Source: Thamnaconus septentrionalis (taxonomy: Eukaryota; Chordata; Actinopteri; Tetraodontiformes; Monacanthidae). Taken from it: 64,000 bases of DNA. This document shows, piece after piece, positions 23,183-34,360 of the stretch. The position numbers and the translations under genes are program-made. The notes below the pieces were generated by a model, which did no database searches, was not told where the DNA came from, and saw only the letters and a list, made by a program, of their open reading frames with translations. Numbering within the stretch: position 1 is the stretch's first letter; each line of letters starts with the position of its first letter. Location of the stretch: assembly GCA_009823395.1 (NCBI GenBank), contig CM020505.1, positions 23,417,629 through 23,481,628 of the forward strand. The letters run 5' to 3'.

Positions 23183-24719
23183 GCTGAATGTACACAGAGA
23201 TTGGAGGCGGGGAGGGGTGGAGTGGGGGGGGGGGTGTAGCAGCTGATGGAGGCGTGAGCGCCGGAAGTTCTTCATGTTCTACACGTTCACAGGCAAACAC
23301 CTACACACACGGCTCTGCGCTGTCTCTCACACTCGCCGTGCTCCTGTCACTCATTCATGGCTTCAGCGTGTGAGGCAGACATGAGGTCACCCGGCCCCGC
23401 TTTGAAGGCTGGAACACACAGACGGTGTATTACAAGGTAAAGAACATCTCAGCGCCATCCAGACGGAATACTTATTAACCCGGTCAATGAGTTGTGCCGC
23501 TGGTTGCGTCTCCCTCCGAGGAGCTGCAGGGCCGCGAGAAAACAAAACACACGTCAAGATAGTGAAGTTTCACAACGCAGTGACCTACCTTTGTAGGTAC
23601 AAAGCAATGTACACAAGAACAACAGCAACAACAACAGCACCTGGATAGAATGCAGCTGATCGGTGCAATAAGAGTTGCAGCCACCGAGCTACTGTACATC
23701 TAAACCACCTGGACACGGTGCTTTATGACTACAATAGTCTTCTATACAATAGTCTATAATTGCCTATGGCAGTTATAATTTTCTGTTTTCTGTTGTACAA
23801 TAATATTCATAGAGGCTGGTTAAAAAATAACAGGCTTGTCAGTTGTGTTGTAGAGTTAGCGTCCCATAAATCAGAGGATTGTGATTCATGTTTAAAACAA
23901 CAGATGTACGTCAAATAAAAGTACTATTCACAATGTATACATTCTACTACAAATACACTATTTTCCAGGTGAAGTCCGAGATGCTGAGTCCCATATCGTG
24001 TTGTTAAACATAAAACTACTCCGAATGGTGTGGCTAGCTAGCTAGCTGGCAAACACAGCCAACATGGCTAACATGGTTGGTTTCAGCGCTAGCATGTCTG
24101 CAGAGCTGGGTAAAACTTTTGCCGGTCTTCACTGCCAACACAGTGTTGACTGAGTGTGTCAAGTGTTGGTCCTCACACTCCAATTTTTGAATCATCTTAA
24201 GAGGACGAACAGCGACGCTAATTATCACTACAAGCGCGCTTCACTGACTCATGCCTTCAATTTAGGAAATGTTTAATACAGAGGTTTATGAATGAAGAAA
24301 AAAAAAAAAAAATCCGTTGTCTCCCCAAATGGTCAACGATCCCAAAACAGCAAACGCAAAACTGATTCCAAGCCGGGCGACAAGAACAACACGCAAGCAT
24401 TCCCGTCAGGCCAGCGCTGGCAGATTGTGTGCTCGTCACGGTCGGTTGCTGAGTCAGTGGTCGAGCTCGCTGGTGTATGAAATGAGGGGAGTACCTTTCA
24501 TTTCCTGCCCCCCCATACCCTCACCCACCCCCACCTCCACCCCTGGTTCTCCTCAACTGCCAGGCAGGAAGGTGGGAGTGTGGTGCCTGCACGCCTCCCA
24601 CTCGCCGCCTCAGCACGTCACACTTGTGACTCAGTGCAAAGAGAGCAAACAGGAAGTTAGCTGCTAGCGGGGAGCGCACACACACGCTCAGAAAACAACG
24701 CAAACAGCACACGGAGCAA

Positions 24720-24745
24720 GTGTGTGTGTGTGTGTGTGTGTGTGT
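24720..24745. repeat. (GT)n microsatellite
   Basis: Thirteen GT units, 67 bp upstream of the CT/CA compound tract. Confidence 0.96.
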
Positions 24746-24812
24746 AGGGGTTCAATGCTCAGCTCAGCGTGGCTCATGTGGAACTTGTTTTTTTTGCAAA
24801 AGACTCATGCAA

Positions 24813-24893
<81 letters not shown>
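24813..24893. repeat. (CT)n-(CA)n compound microsatellite
   Basis: About 22 CT units pass directly into about 18 CA units. It has the same architecture as the smaller tract at 1915-1954. Confidence 0.98.
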
Positions 24894-24895
<2 letters not shown>

Positions 24896-25525
24896 TCAGA
24901 GTCAGCAGGAGGTCAAAGGTGCGATGGCGGGAGAGCCGGAAACGTGCGAGCCGGACGGCTGCGGGGACGGATGACGGTGAGGAGGACGGACAAGAGGAGC
25001 GGAGAGACGGACGAGTGGCTCGGCCGCCGTCACTCAGCCTCCATCCTCACCTGGTAACTTCTCTGTCACCTCATGCCATCACCTTGTCACCCCTCCGTGT
25101 CCGTGCCACCGCGTCAACCATCCCCTTAGCAACAGCGCCTGTCAGCCGATTGTCATGCGGCCCCGCTTCACCTCTGACCTTTTGTTTCTTTTCATACACG
25201 CCAGGGAGGGGGTTGTGGGGGGAGGGGTGGAGGGCCGGGGTGCGGGGGGGGGGGGTGAAGCACGGGAGGAAGGGCAGTTGTGTCCGGACATGCCTATCAC
25301 CCTAGATCACAGGCCACTGACATAAATGCTACTGGGCCTGGAGATTTATGAGGGTGTGTAATATTGTGAACCCCCCCATTCCCCCTCCGCCCAACCCCCC
25401 CCTCCTTCCCCTTTAAGTCTTCTCACTGAAACAGTGGGTAGGATGGCCAGGTCACACTCACGCAAACATCATTAAAATTGATGTTTGTGTGGGTGTTTAA
25501 ACCTATAAAGTGTTTATGTTTTACG

Positions 25526-25572
25526 GGCGGGGGGACAGCAGGGGAGTGGGGGGGCGGGGGGCGGGGGGGGGT
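25526..25572 (+). repeat. G-run cluster (G-quadruplex type)
   Basis: At least five runs of four or more G, separated by short CA- or C-containing loops, lie on the + strand. It follows another G-rich stretch at 25204-25256. G-quadruplex formation is predicted from pattern only. Confidence 0.85.
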
Positions 25573-26425
25573 CATGGCGTGACTAAATGTGACTCATATT
25601 TTTTTCCAGCATAAAAACAACAACAGGCCGGGGGGCTGATTGGGCTCAATTTTTTTTTTTCTTCTTCAAAAGTTAAAAAAAAGGAGAGCAAAAAGACAAG
25701 CTGCCGCCGCTCGCTGGTGTATGGCAGTCTGTTAGTGTAACACTGTCTCGCTTTCATTAGGCTGCATCACTTCTATCCACTGATGGAACCTGATGCACGC
25801 AGAGCAAACAGAAGCAAACACTGGAGAAGCTCTTCTGTCAAGGTTTAGCGAAGTAAGGAATAAACCTGCAGAGCTCTGCGGTCAGCAGTGCAGGATGGTG
25901 AAGGCTGCACTTGCCTTCGTCATCCTGCAGTTGTCTGATCAAGAATCCTTGAATGAAATTAGAATTTTTCCTCTGATGTGAAGTTATTTCACAACTGTCT
26001 GAATCTTTCCATGAAATGATGGTATTGGACGTTGGTCCTGCAAAAGACAGAACTCTCGACTTTGCATATCTAAAATTGTGTGTAGCATATTTTGCTGTTG
26101 AACACTTGCTTCTCCCCAACTCCTCCCAACAACAGTATACAGTTGCACTTGCCTGTAAAAATGTTGCCGGTGATTTTAGAACAATCCGGTGAAATTAGAT
26201 CGCCGGTTAGCTTAGCATTGCGTCTGAAAGACTGGGAGCCAACACCACTGCTAGCGTAGCATTAGCTCCCAACTCATTGTTCTATGGTCATAACGATCTG
26301 AAGGACCATCTGCTACTAAATCAGCTTCTTCAGCCACAGAACAAGCTGCCGAAAATTCAACATTTTTCAACTGAATCCAACTGAATCTTCCAGACATTGT
26401 GTGGAGGCCCCTCGTGACCAAACAA

Positions 26426-26458
26426 CAGCAGCAGCAGCAGCAGCAGCCGCAGCAGCAG
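26426..26458. repeat. (CAG)n trinucleotide repeat
   Basis: About ten CAG units with one CCG interruption. The poly-Gln frame over it lacks any recognisable protein context. Confidence 0.95.
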
Positions 26459-26704
26459 GTCATTCTACAAGGGACGAAGCCCATGTCGTCAGCAGCAGCA
26501 CTGGACACTCAGCCAGTGCGAGGGCTGCGGGCCAAGGAATGCATCAGGGAAAACAGCGAGCTGCACACGTCCAATCAGAGGCCACGGAACATTACCCATA
26601 ATCCTCTGGACAAATACATGCATCTGGTACCATAACAACGCCGGTGTAACACTTAAGAAGGGAGAGTGTGGGACGCATCCGTAGCAACACACCATAATTA
26701 CAAA

Positions 26705-26708
<4 letters not shown>

Positions 26709-26745
<37 letters not shown>
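26709..26745. repeat. (GA)n microsatellite
   Basis: About eighteen GA units, 40 bp upstream of a CA tract. Confidence 0.97.
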
Positions 26746-26746
<1 letters not shown>

Positions 26747-26781
26747 CTGACTAAGTTTAGAAGAGCCAGTAAGCAGCCCCC

Positions 26782-26785
<4 letters not shown>

Positions 26786-26816
<31 letters not shown>
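26786..26816. repeat. (AC)n microsatellite
   Basis: About fifteen AC units. Confidence 0.97.
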
Positions 26817-26817
<1 letters not shown>

Positions 26818-27494
26818 CCCTCCCCTCTTCACATGCTCCCACACTGATATTTAACAAAACATTAATCTTCTTGCCAGTGGCTCCAAAGAATACTGCTGAT
26901 GTATCTTGAAGCGCGGAGAGGCTGGCCTAATAGTAATTCCATTGTTGGCCTCCTTTATTTATGCCTTGGCTCCACCAGGCAGATGAGGTAAGTCCCCTTT
27001 TTTCATGTTATTATTCAGAAGTGGCGAATACATAAAGCCAGATTACACAAATGTCTCTCTGTTTGGCGCCGCCGCCGCCGCTCCTCCCTCGCACAAACGC
27101 TTAATGTGACCCCCCACCCCCACCCATCCCTCCACTGGCTTTCAATGGCACATTTCCCCTTCCTCCACCCTCCCCAGCCCCACCCCCCACCCCCACCCCG
27201 CCTCTTTTCTAAATCACCGCCACCATTTGCATGTGAATTGCTTGTATATCTTCTTTTATATGATGCACCGACAACACTGGCTTTCCAGAAAAAAAAAAGA
27301 AAAGAAAGAGGAGGAGAACTGCTGCCACCTACCCCCCCCCCCCTCACACACACACACACTCCTCCAACAGCACATCATCTGTAAAGACACACACACACAT
27401 TTCACCAAGCGCTACCAAACAGGGAGTAAAGCAAACAAGATGTTTGGCTGCAGCTCTGCCAGGATGGACGGATGTGGCAAAGCAGTTTCACTGC

Positions 27495-27497
<3 letters not shown>

Positions 27498-27528
<31 letters not shown>
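27498..27528. repeat. (AC)n microsatellite
   Basis: About fifteen AC units; shorter CA runs lie at about 27346-27359 and 27388-27399. Confidence 0.97.
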
Positions 27529-27530
<2 letters not shown>

Positions 27531-27720
27531 CCGCAGCAGGGTTTATGATATGGAGGTGAGCTTCCTTTGTGCTCTGCAGAGACAACCTCTCTGTCTGTCC
27601 ATGTTACTGGGGCGATAATCCTGTTGGAATTTCTCCTAAGCACTTTTACTGACATTTTCAATTATCGCCATGCCAGGGCCCAGTAAACGGCATTTAAAGG
27701 GGCCCCCGTCATCTCCACGT

Positions 27721-28140
27721 TGAATCATATTTGTGAATCAGCCCCGGTCGTCTGCCAGAGAGCAGCCAGTCAGCGGCGGAGTTCACAGAGCGCTTTGGCC
27801 GAGACGGAAAGAAGAGAAAAGAAAAGAAAAGAAAAAAACGACGGAGGGGGGAGAAAAAAAAAAGAAGCAGACGTCGGCGCTCACCGGCGTGCAGACTCCT
27901 CCGGCCAGCCGTGCCCGCCCGCCCGCCCGCCCGCCTTCCCGGCCGCCTGGTGAATTTACGACGTCGGGCCGGGCCGTCCCCTTCTTCAAACAGAGCGGGC
28001 GGCCCAGACTGTGGAGAGCAAACAGACGGGCTGACCTCCGCTGCTCCGGGTCAGACTTGTTTTCTCTTCACCTCTGACGACATCCATTTACGGCCGAGTC
28101 CAAAAGCACTCCGCCGTCGCTGAGCTTGGGTTACATGCTT
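27721..28140. promoter_or_regulatory. CpG-island-like segment
   Basis: By hand count this 420-bp segment holds about 38 CpG dinucleotides, near one per 11 bp, with a G+C content I judge near 60 percent, so observed/expected is close to 1. It includes the CCCG array at 27913-27934 but CpGs are also dense outside it. No exon with recognisable coding content follows on either strand. It could be a promoter of a non-coding transcript, a distal exon or an unmethylated enhancer. Confidence 0.5.
27913..27934. repeat. (CCCG)n tetranucleotide repeat
   Basis: Five CCCG units within the CpG-rich segment. Confidence 0.93.
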
Positions 28141-28620
28141 ACTTACCGCGCCCCCCCCTTCCCCCACAACTCATCCCCGACGCCGCCCCCCTCCCCCAAG
28201 CCCATAATAATTCAGACCTGTATTGAAAAGAGGTTCCTTTCTCCCCCGCGTTCCGTCTGGGCGAACTGGAGCTTTGTTTCAGAAGTGGACGGACTTCAAA
28301 GTCGAAGTGAAACCAACAGATTGATGTTTGCCGTTTGGTGAGAGCTCCGGTTTCACGTCTGATCGCCCCGGTGTCTCTTTGCAACAGTTTGAAGATGTAG
28401 AAAACATCATATGAGTCTATTTCTTCTTCAAAGGCCTGATTTTATCGAGAGGGAATTTTTTTTTTTTTTGATGAACTAGTGAAACTTCTAGCTGCCACAG
28501 GCCTAGGATGGCCAGGGCATCTCCCCCCAGGATGCTCTGGGGCTTCTGTCTCTTCCTCCATCTGTAAACATGTCTGTCTCTTGTTGTTGCCGTTGTTCCA
28601 GCATTTTGTCTGCTGGGGTT

Positions 28621-28663
28621 TGGATCACTGGATCACTGGATCACTGGATCACTGGACCACTGG
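28621..28663. repeat. 8-nt tandem repeat (TGGATCAC)n
   Basis: Just over five copies of TGGATCAC, the last as TGGACCAC. The near-perfect identity suggests recent expansion. Confidence 0.95.
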
Positions 28664-30070
28664 CTGCTCCACCTGGAGCTGCAGATCTCAGACTGCAGCC
28701 ACTTTCTGCTCAAATAAACTATTGATGTAGTAATAAAACACCATATATAGCGGCATCTGCTACTGTAACACTCTTCATTTGAAAGTCAGGGTGTGCTTGA
28801 GGTTTTCAGTCAGGTAAACAGTCAGCGCTTGCTCTGGGTTTTGGAACTGTTGCCAGTGAGAGCAGGTTGGAACCTGCTCAACAGGTATAGAGCACTGAGA
28901 AAACTCCCGTCATGACGATACGGTGAGATACACACACGCCAGCCTGAATCAAACCGAGCCGCAGTGTCCTGGGTCACCGCTGCTACACCAATCAGACGAG
29001 GTCGGACTCCTGGCGTCACTGCCGACGGCCCAGAGGAGAAGACAAACACGGCCGACGTCCTGCGGAACGTCTGGTGGAACCAGCTGTTGACGAGCCCGGC
29101 CGGCCTCCCTCACCTCACCTCTCACTGCCTCCCTCGCCAGGCTGACGTCATGGCAGCATCCTGTCTCTCCTGCGGATGGGGCTTTGTTATGACAGGTTTA
29201 ATTGAGGGTTGTCAAGCCATAACGTCGCTGTAAATATTAGACTTGCCCAGAGCGTCAATACGAGGAAATGGCCTTGCTGTACTGTTTCTACTCCCTGCAG
29301 CACAATGTGAGCCATTGTTGAGTGGCTTGCCGAGAGGTATCTGGATGCCTGCGTTGGGTTTCAGAGAGCTTCCACAAAAGGCTTCAGTGATTCTCAAAAG
29401 GAAACACGAGTTCTCTGTGAAAAGGCCTAATTTTAATAAGGCTGGACAGATAACGACAGTTTTAGCAGCTACGGCTATTCAAAGACCTATTTTTTAGTTT
29501 TTCAGTTATTTGAAGACAGCCAAGTACAAGCTGCACACAATAACATATCAAATATCTTTTCATTGAGAATGAGGAAGAATGGAGTGAGTCCTGGAGATCT
29601 CAGAAACCCGAGCAGGGCTGCGGTGAAAGCAGCAAACTAACACCAGACTTCACATCAACACTCATCTATGGATTTATGCATCTGTTTACCCAAGTTCTGT
29701 TTCTGCTCTTTTACAGGATGTTCTAGAGAAGTCCTTCAGGCCGATGTGACAACGAACGCTGATGGAATGTGCGCTCGTCAGGACTAAACATTATTATTAT
29801 TATCATTATTGTTATTATTTTTTTTTTTTTTAGGGGAAGTTTTTCAGTGACATCATCTTTTAGGAGCAAACACAAAAGCCTCGTCGATGACGGTGATGAC
29901 AACCCCGGCTGTGAATTCACGTGTTATTCTAATCCTTTTTAAAGAGCACCTGGTCCGGCCGGCGCACGCTGCAGGATATTTTGGGTTTTCAGGAGGGGTG
30001 TTGATGGGACGGAGCGAGGAAAACTACCCTCCGAGTCATTAAGGAGAGCCTGCGTGATTTACATGGCTTC

Positions 30071-30073
<3 letters not shown>

Positions 30074-30103
<30 letters not shown>
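30074..30103. repeat. (TG)n microsatellite
   Basis: Fifteen TG units, followed at 30111-30133 by a short CCTG/CGTG tetranucleotide run. Confidence 0.96.
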
Positions 30104-30104
<1 letters not shown>

Positions 30105-30668
30105 CACCGTGCCTGCCTGCCTGCGTGCGTGCATGAAGCCTCCATTGTGTTTTTTGGAGAGTGTGTTCCAGTAAGTGACACAGAGCCTGACTCACCTGGG
30201 GGGGAGGCTGGGAGGGGGGAGGGAGGGGTGAGTCAGTGTGCATCATCAGTCACGGCTGGCCAGCCAGGGGCTCCCAGCTGAACTTCTATTATTGTTGGGC
30301 TTCTTGCTGCAACACAAGGATGCCAAGGTTACATTTTAATATCGTGGTCCCTGTGTGAAAGAGCAGCCAAAACATTTTCATTTCATTTTCAACAAAAAAC
30401 AAAGTGTCCAAAGTGAGCACAAATAACTCCTCTTTCATCTCCGTCTGTGCCACTCCAACGTTTGCTTCGTTAAATTCTGAACCAGCAGGAAGAAGAAGCC
30501 AGCAGTTGGTGAAGTTGCATCTTTGGATGAAAAGATGGCTCATCTTTTCAAAAGCTGAATAAGATCCAGTGGAAGCCTTAGTTGCAACAGTTATATGTGA
30601 TATGGAAACTGCAATATCCACTCTCTCGTTCATCAACACTGCCACAGTGTTCATGTGAAGGCAAACCA

Positions 30669-30685
30669 TTTTTTTTTTTTTTTTT
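30669..30685. repeat. Poly-T run (17 nt)
   Basis: Uninterrupted T run immediately upstream of the family C tail. Confidence 0.94.
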
Positions 30686-30690
30686 ATTTC

Positions 30691-30791
30691 GTATGTTTTG
30701 GTTTTTGTATCCTTTTTATTTTCTTATTTCTTTCATGTTGGAAATAAATCAATAATCAATAAATCAATCAAATCAAATCAAATCAAATCAA
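30691..30791 (+). mobile_element. Family C retrotransposon-like 3' tail, copy 1
   Basis: TGTTTTGGTTTTTGTATCC through TTTCATGTTGGAAATAAATC is followed by an (AATCA)n tail at about 30766-30791. The reverse complement of 61863-61927 reads almost the same, including TGTATCCTTTTTA and CATGTT(C/G)GAAATAAAT. A conserved end with an AATAAA-like signal and a short simple repeat tail fits the 3' end of a non-LTR retrotransposon. No coding part is visible upstream. Confidence 0.6.
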
Positions 30792-31365
30792 ACCCCCACT
30801 GCTTGCTAGTACTGTAGATGAGGCCCTGACCTGAGGATGCTCTCAAAACTGCATCTGACCGTTTACAAAAATGGACTGCATCCCTACAGTGCAGTAATTA
30901 TCCACCAGCGTCGGCACAATATGGATAAATAACCTGACGGATGACTTCCCTTCCAGCGGCCTCCGCCGCCAGCAGAGGCAGATAAAGAGCTGCTCTTAAC
31001 TAGATCCTGCAGAAGGTGTAACTCAGCACTTCTGCTCCAATAACCGATGAGATATGAAAATTGACAGCGGCGTCAGGGCGGCCGTGCCGCATGTTTACGA
31101 GTGGCTGTCTTAACTGGCCGCCTCTGTGGGCCCCCGTAAGTCATATGCAGAGTGCTCATCATTGAGTGGGGATTTATAGGGCCTGAGTCTGCATATGACA
31201 CCCCCCACCCCCACCTCCACCCTCCCCATCAAGTGCCCCTCCCCCGCAGCCACAGAGGAGGCATCATTTACACACAAGCACTATCAGCTTGACAGAGGAA
31301 GTCACAGCGCCTTGGCTCCAGGGTCCTGCACTCCGGTGGCCACTGGATAATACTCATATACTGTA

Positions 31366-31744
31366 TATAGTACTCAGAAAAATGAGAATATCAAGTAAAA
31401 GTTGTTTTATTTTGGCAATTTAACATAAAAGATGAAAGCAACACATTTTATTGAGCCATTCCACGCAAATTGACGTCTCAAGCAGTTCCTTGTTGTAACT
31501 TTGCTGATTAAGATTTTCAGCTTATTAAAACCACAAAGCCACAAACTCAGAAAATGATTATAAAATGTGAGGGTTTTTATTTAAGCTGCAAGACCTGATC
31601 AGCAAAATCCAAAGAAATAAAAACTTGAAATATATTGATTTGCATATTATTCCTTTATATAATATGTCACATTCACCTTTTAAGTTGAATTGCAGAAATA
31701 CAACAACCTTTTCAGGATATACTAATTTTCTGGCTAGTACTGTA
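31366..31744 (+). mobile_element. Family A MITE-like element, copy 2
   Basis: The 379-bp element starts TATAGTACTCAGAAAAATGAG and ends GGCTAGTACTGTA, giving inverted ends. It carries the left-arm marker TTGGCAATTTAACATAAAAG and the right-arm block 31582-31709, identical over 128 nt to copy 1. It has no coding sequence. It directly abuts the truncated family B copy at 31754. Copy 3 lies in the opposite orientation 1.56 kb downstream. Confidence 0.86.
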
Positions 31745-31753
31745 TATATATAA

Positions 31754-31918
31754 CAATATGCTTCTATAAGGATCCGTGTGGAAAACCACCTCATGAGAGC
31801 ATCAAAAGCTTGAGTCATATATGAGAGGCTTTCCCAAGCTGAGCCGTTTCCATCACCAGTTTTTTTATTTCCATATTTAGGTTTGGCACAATTCTACAGC
31901 TCATGGAAACGCAGTAAC
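31754..31918 (-). mobile_element. Family B MITE-like element, truncated copy
   Basis: Read on the minus strand from 31918, it starts GTTACTGCGTTTCCATGAG, runs through CCTAAATATGG, AAAACTGGTGATGGAAAC, TTTTGATGCTCTCATGAGG and CGGATCCTTATAGA, then stops next to family A copy 2. The same ordered motifs occur at 54944-55105 on the plus strand. The second half of the element is missing, so this is a truncated copy. Confidence 0.8.
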
Positions 31919-33009
31919 TTCATTCCACTAGTTTACATTGGTACATGAATGCAAATACAGACAAATGACATAGCATGGCCTTGTATAAATATTGCTGAGG
32001 CGTAGGTAGCGCAGGTTGTGAAATCCAAAGTCAAGCGGTTCCTCGCAGTCGTTGTGTCCTCGCCACCCAGCGTCAGTTTTTAAGGACTGAACCTCCACTC
32101 TCTGGGATTCCTCTCCACTCGCTAGCCCGGACTTGCGTGCTTGCTTTGTTTGCATTTTTACACACAGAACATGTGGCACTGATAGGAAGCGTGGAGAGAT
32201 AACTGCCGTAGGCAGAAAGCCAGCAGGGACAGGAGCACTTCCAGCAGGGAGGCTGAGGAAGAGCACTGTACACGGCTGGTCACGCTGCCTCAGGCCCGGA
32301 CCAGGGGCACCATGACCTGGATCTCAAACAGCGCTGCTGCCAGCAAGGCAAAACAAAACGCCTCCAATGCAGAGTGGGAATTTGGAGCAGTGTTACGCAC
32401 CAAAAAAAAGTTGCTTCTATATTTGTATTTCCAGCTTCCATGGCAAGATGTGAGCAGGCAGATGCTTCCAGACTGGCAGGAGATGAAGGGAGGAAGGTTA
32501 GAGCCTTGTTCTGCTACTGGGGGGTGACATCCATGCAAATCATAGCAGAGATGAAGAACCAAGACCCCCTCACCACCACCACCAGCACCACCAGCAGCAG
32601 CTCCATCCACCCGGAGGGTCACATCAGGCCGTCCTGCCAGCATCACTGAAAACAAGCTGCCCCCCACCACCACCACCACCCCCCGACCCCCCAGTTCCCA
32701 CCCCTGTGCCTACTCACACAGACTGGGACAAATTGGGACAACCCCCCCACCCCCCCACCCACCAGCCACTCTTCCCCTCCATTGCGCTCCGCAGCAGCCT
32801 CTGCTCAGGGGGCTAATTCCACCTTCAAATCACCATTTGTACTTATTATGCTGACATAATTAATCCCCTGTTGTGATCAGCGGGGGAATGAGGGCCCTCT
32901 GCGCTCCACTGGTCTACCCCTGCCATGACACCCCCCACCACCACTACTACTTATACAAATCTTCTCCACACTCCCTCCCCACGTCCATCTTGTCTGGTTT
33001 GAGAGGCCT

Positions 33010-33023
33010 CCCCCCCCCCCCCC
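33010..33023. repeat. Poly-C run (14 nt)
   Basis: Uninterrupted C run in a C-rich stretch; sequencing length may be imprecise. Confidence 0.9.
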
Positions 33024-33303
33024 AGTCCATCCCCCTATAATCTCCGCTCTATCTGTCTGTGTTATTGTTTGTCCCGATGTGACTGGAGTCACGCTGCTGT
33101 CGCCGGCTGACGGGATTGACGAGTCAAACAGTCGCAGCGACTGGTGCTTTGCAGGAGGGCAGAGGAGTAAAGTTGCCTGATGTTGCAGGGCTTCAGACTT
33201 TAAGGTCCAGTGTGTGAAGCTTTGAAGGAAGCTGCTTCTGCTTAAATACCAGGCTTCCTAGCTAACTGGGAGCAAGACCCTTATTGCTCTATGTATATTC
33301 TTA

Positions 33304-33685
33304 TACAGTACTACCCAGAAAATTAGAATATCCTGAAAAGGTTGTAGTATTTCTGCACTTCAACTTAAAAGGTGAATGTGACATATTATATAAAGGAATA
33401 ATATGCAAACCAATATATTTCAAGTTTTTATTTCTTTGGATTTTGCTGATCAGGTCTTGCAGCTTAAAAAAAACCCCTCAAATGTTAGAATAATTTTCTG
33501 AGTTTGTGGGTTTGTGGTTTTAATAAGCTGAAAATCTTAATCAGCAAAGTGACAACAAGGAACTGCTTGAGATGTCAGTTTGCGTGGAATGGCTCAATAA
33601 AATGTGTTGCTTTCATCTTTTATGTTAAATTGCCAAAATAAAACCACTTTTACTTGATATTCTAATATTTTGGGTACTACCTGTA
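33304..33685 (-). mobile_element. Family A MITE-like element, copy 3 (reverse)
   Basis: On the + strand it starts TACAGTACTACCCAGAAAAT and ends TTGGGTACTACCTGTA. It is inverted relative to copies 1 and 2: its reverse complement matches their 128-nt right-arm block with about three substitutions. It has the same TA boundary and no coding sequence. Of the three copies its ends look best preserved. Confidence 0.86.
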
Positions 33686-33887
33686 TATGTGAGAACCAAT
33701 CCAAGGATAAATGGAAGAAAAACCAAATGACTTCAATCGTACCGCACGTTTCCCCTTCCAGGAATGTATTTATGTGCAGTATGTCAAAGCGTGGACCAAT
33801 TCAAAAATCATAAATCCAGCCAAATTGTACACACGACCCAAATACACATGGCCTCACTCCAAATGGCTCCACATCTTAGTCCTGCTG

Positions 33888-33934
33888 GCAGTGCAGTGCA
33901 GTGCAGTGCAGTGCAGTGCAGTGCAGTGCAGTGC
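33888..33934. repeat. (GCAGT)n pentanucleotide array
   Basis: Nine uninterrupted GCAGT units. Confidence 0.97.
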
Positions 33935-34071
33935 CACCAGTGCAGCCGTGCCTGAGCTGTTCACCTGCAGCAGGAGGCTCTCTGCACACAGAGCTGCAGA
34001 TACGGCTCTGATTCGGCCCTGCGGTCGGGGGGAAATTGCAGGTTTGGTAAGTAAACGCTCAAGACAGCAGA

Positions 34072-34107
34072 GGGGGTGGGGGTGGGGGGGGGGGTGATGG
34101 GGGAGGT
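34072..34107 (+). repeat. G-run cluster (G-quadruplex type)
   Basis: Runs of 5, 5, 12 and 5 G separated by T or TGAT form a strong G-quadruplex pattern on the + strand. Confidence 0.87.
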
Positions 34108-34334
34108 GGCGGCATCAAAAAACACCAGCTGGATTAATAAATCCAAGCAGTGACTGTGTCCACATCCCAGAGTGTCGGGCAGATTAAAACACAAGCGTCT
34201 CAAGTTGTGAAACATATGTCAGCAGCGCTGAGCAAACACTGTTGGAATAATAACGGAGGGAGAGGTGCGAGCCCACCCCTCGGCCCCCCGCCGGCCCCCT
34301 GAAACCAGCCGCTGAGCGACAGACTGTGTTCACC

Positions 34335-34360
34335 GCTGCTGCTGCTGCTGCTGCCGCTGC
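34335..34360. repeat. (GCT)n trinucleotide repeat
   Basis: Six GCT units followed by GCCGCTGC. Confidence 0.93.

Larger units (their letters stand above)
28141..31365. other. Non-coding stretch, no gene seen
   Basis: Unique sequence with an 8-nt minisatellite (28621), GT run (30074) and a retrotransposon-like tail (30691). Poly-T runs occur at about 28459-28470 and 29819-29832. A 126-codon minus-strand frame at 30289-30669 has no recognisable domain. The unique sequence at 30880-31200 has an enhancer-like texture. Nothing else is supported. Confidence 0.65.

Noticed and set aside
26399..26635. Poly-Gln frame as a possible transcription-factor exon
   Set aside because: The glutamines come from a CAG microsatellite and the rest of the frame has no recognisable domain or splice context.
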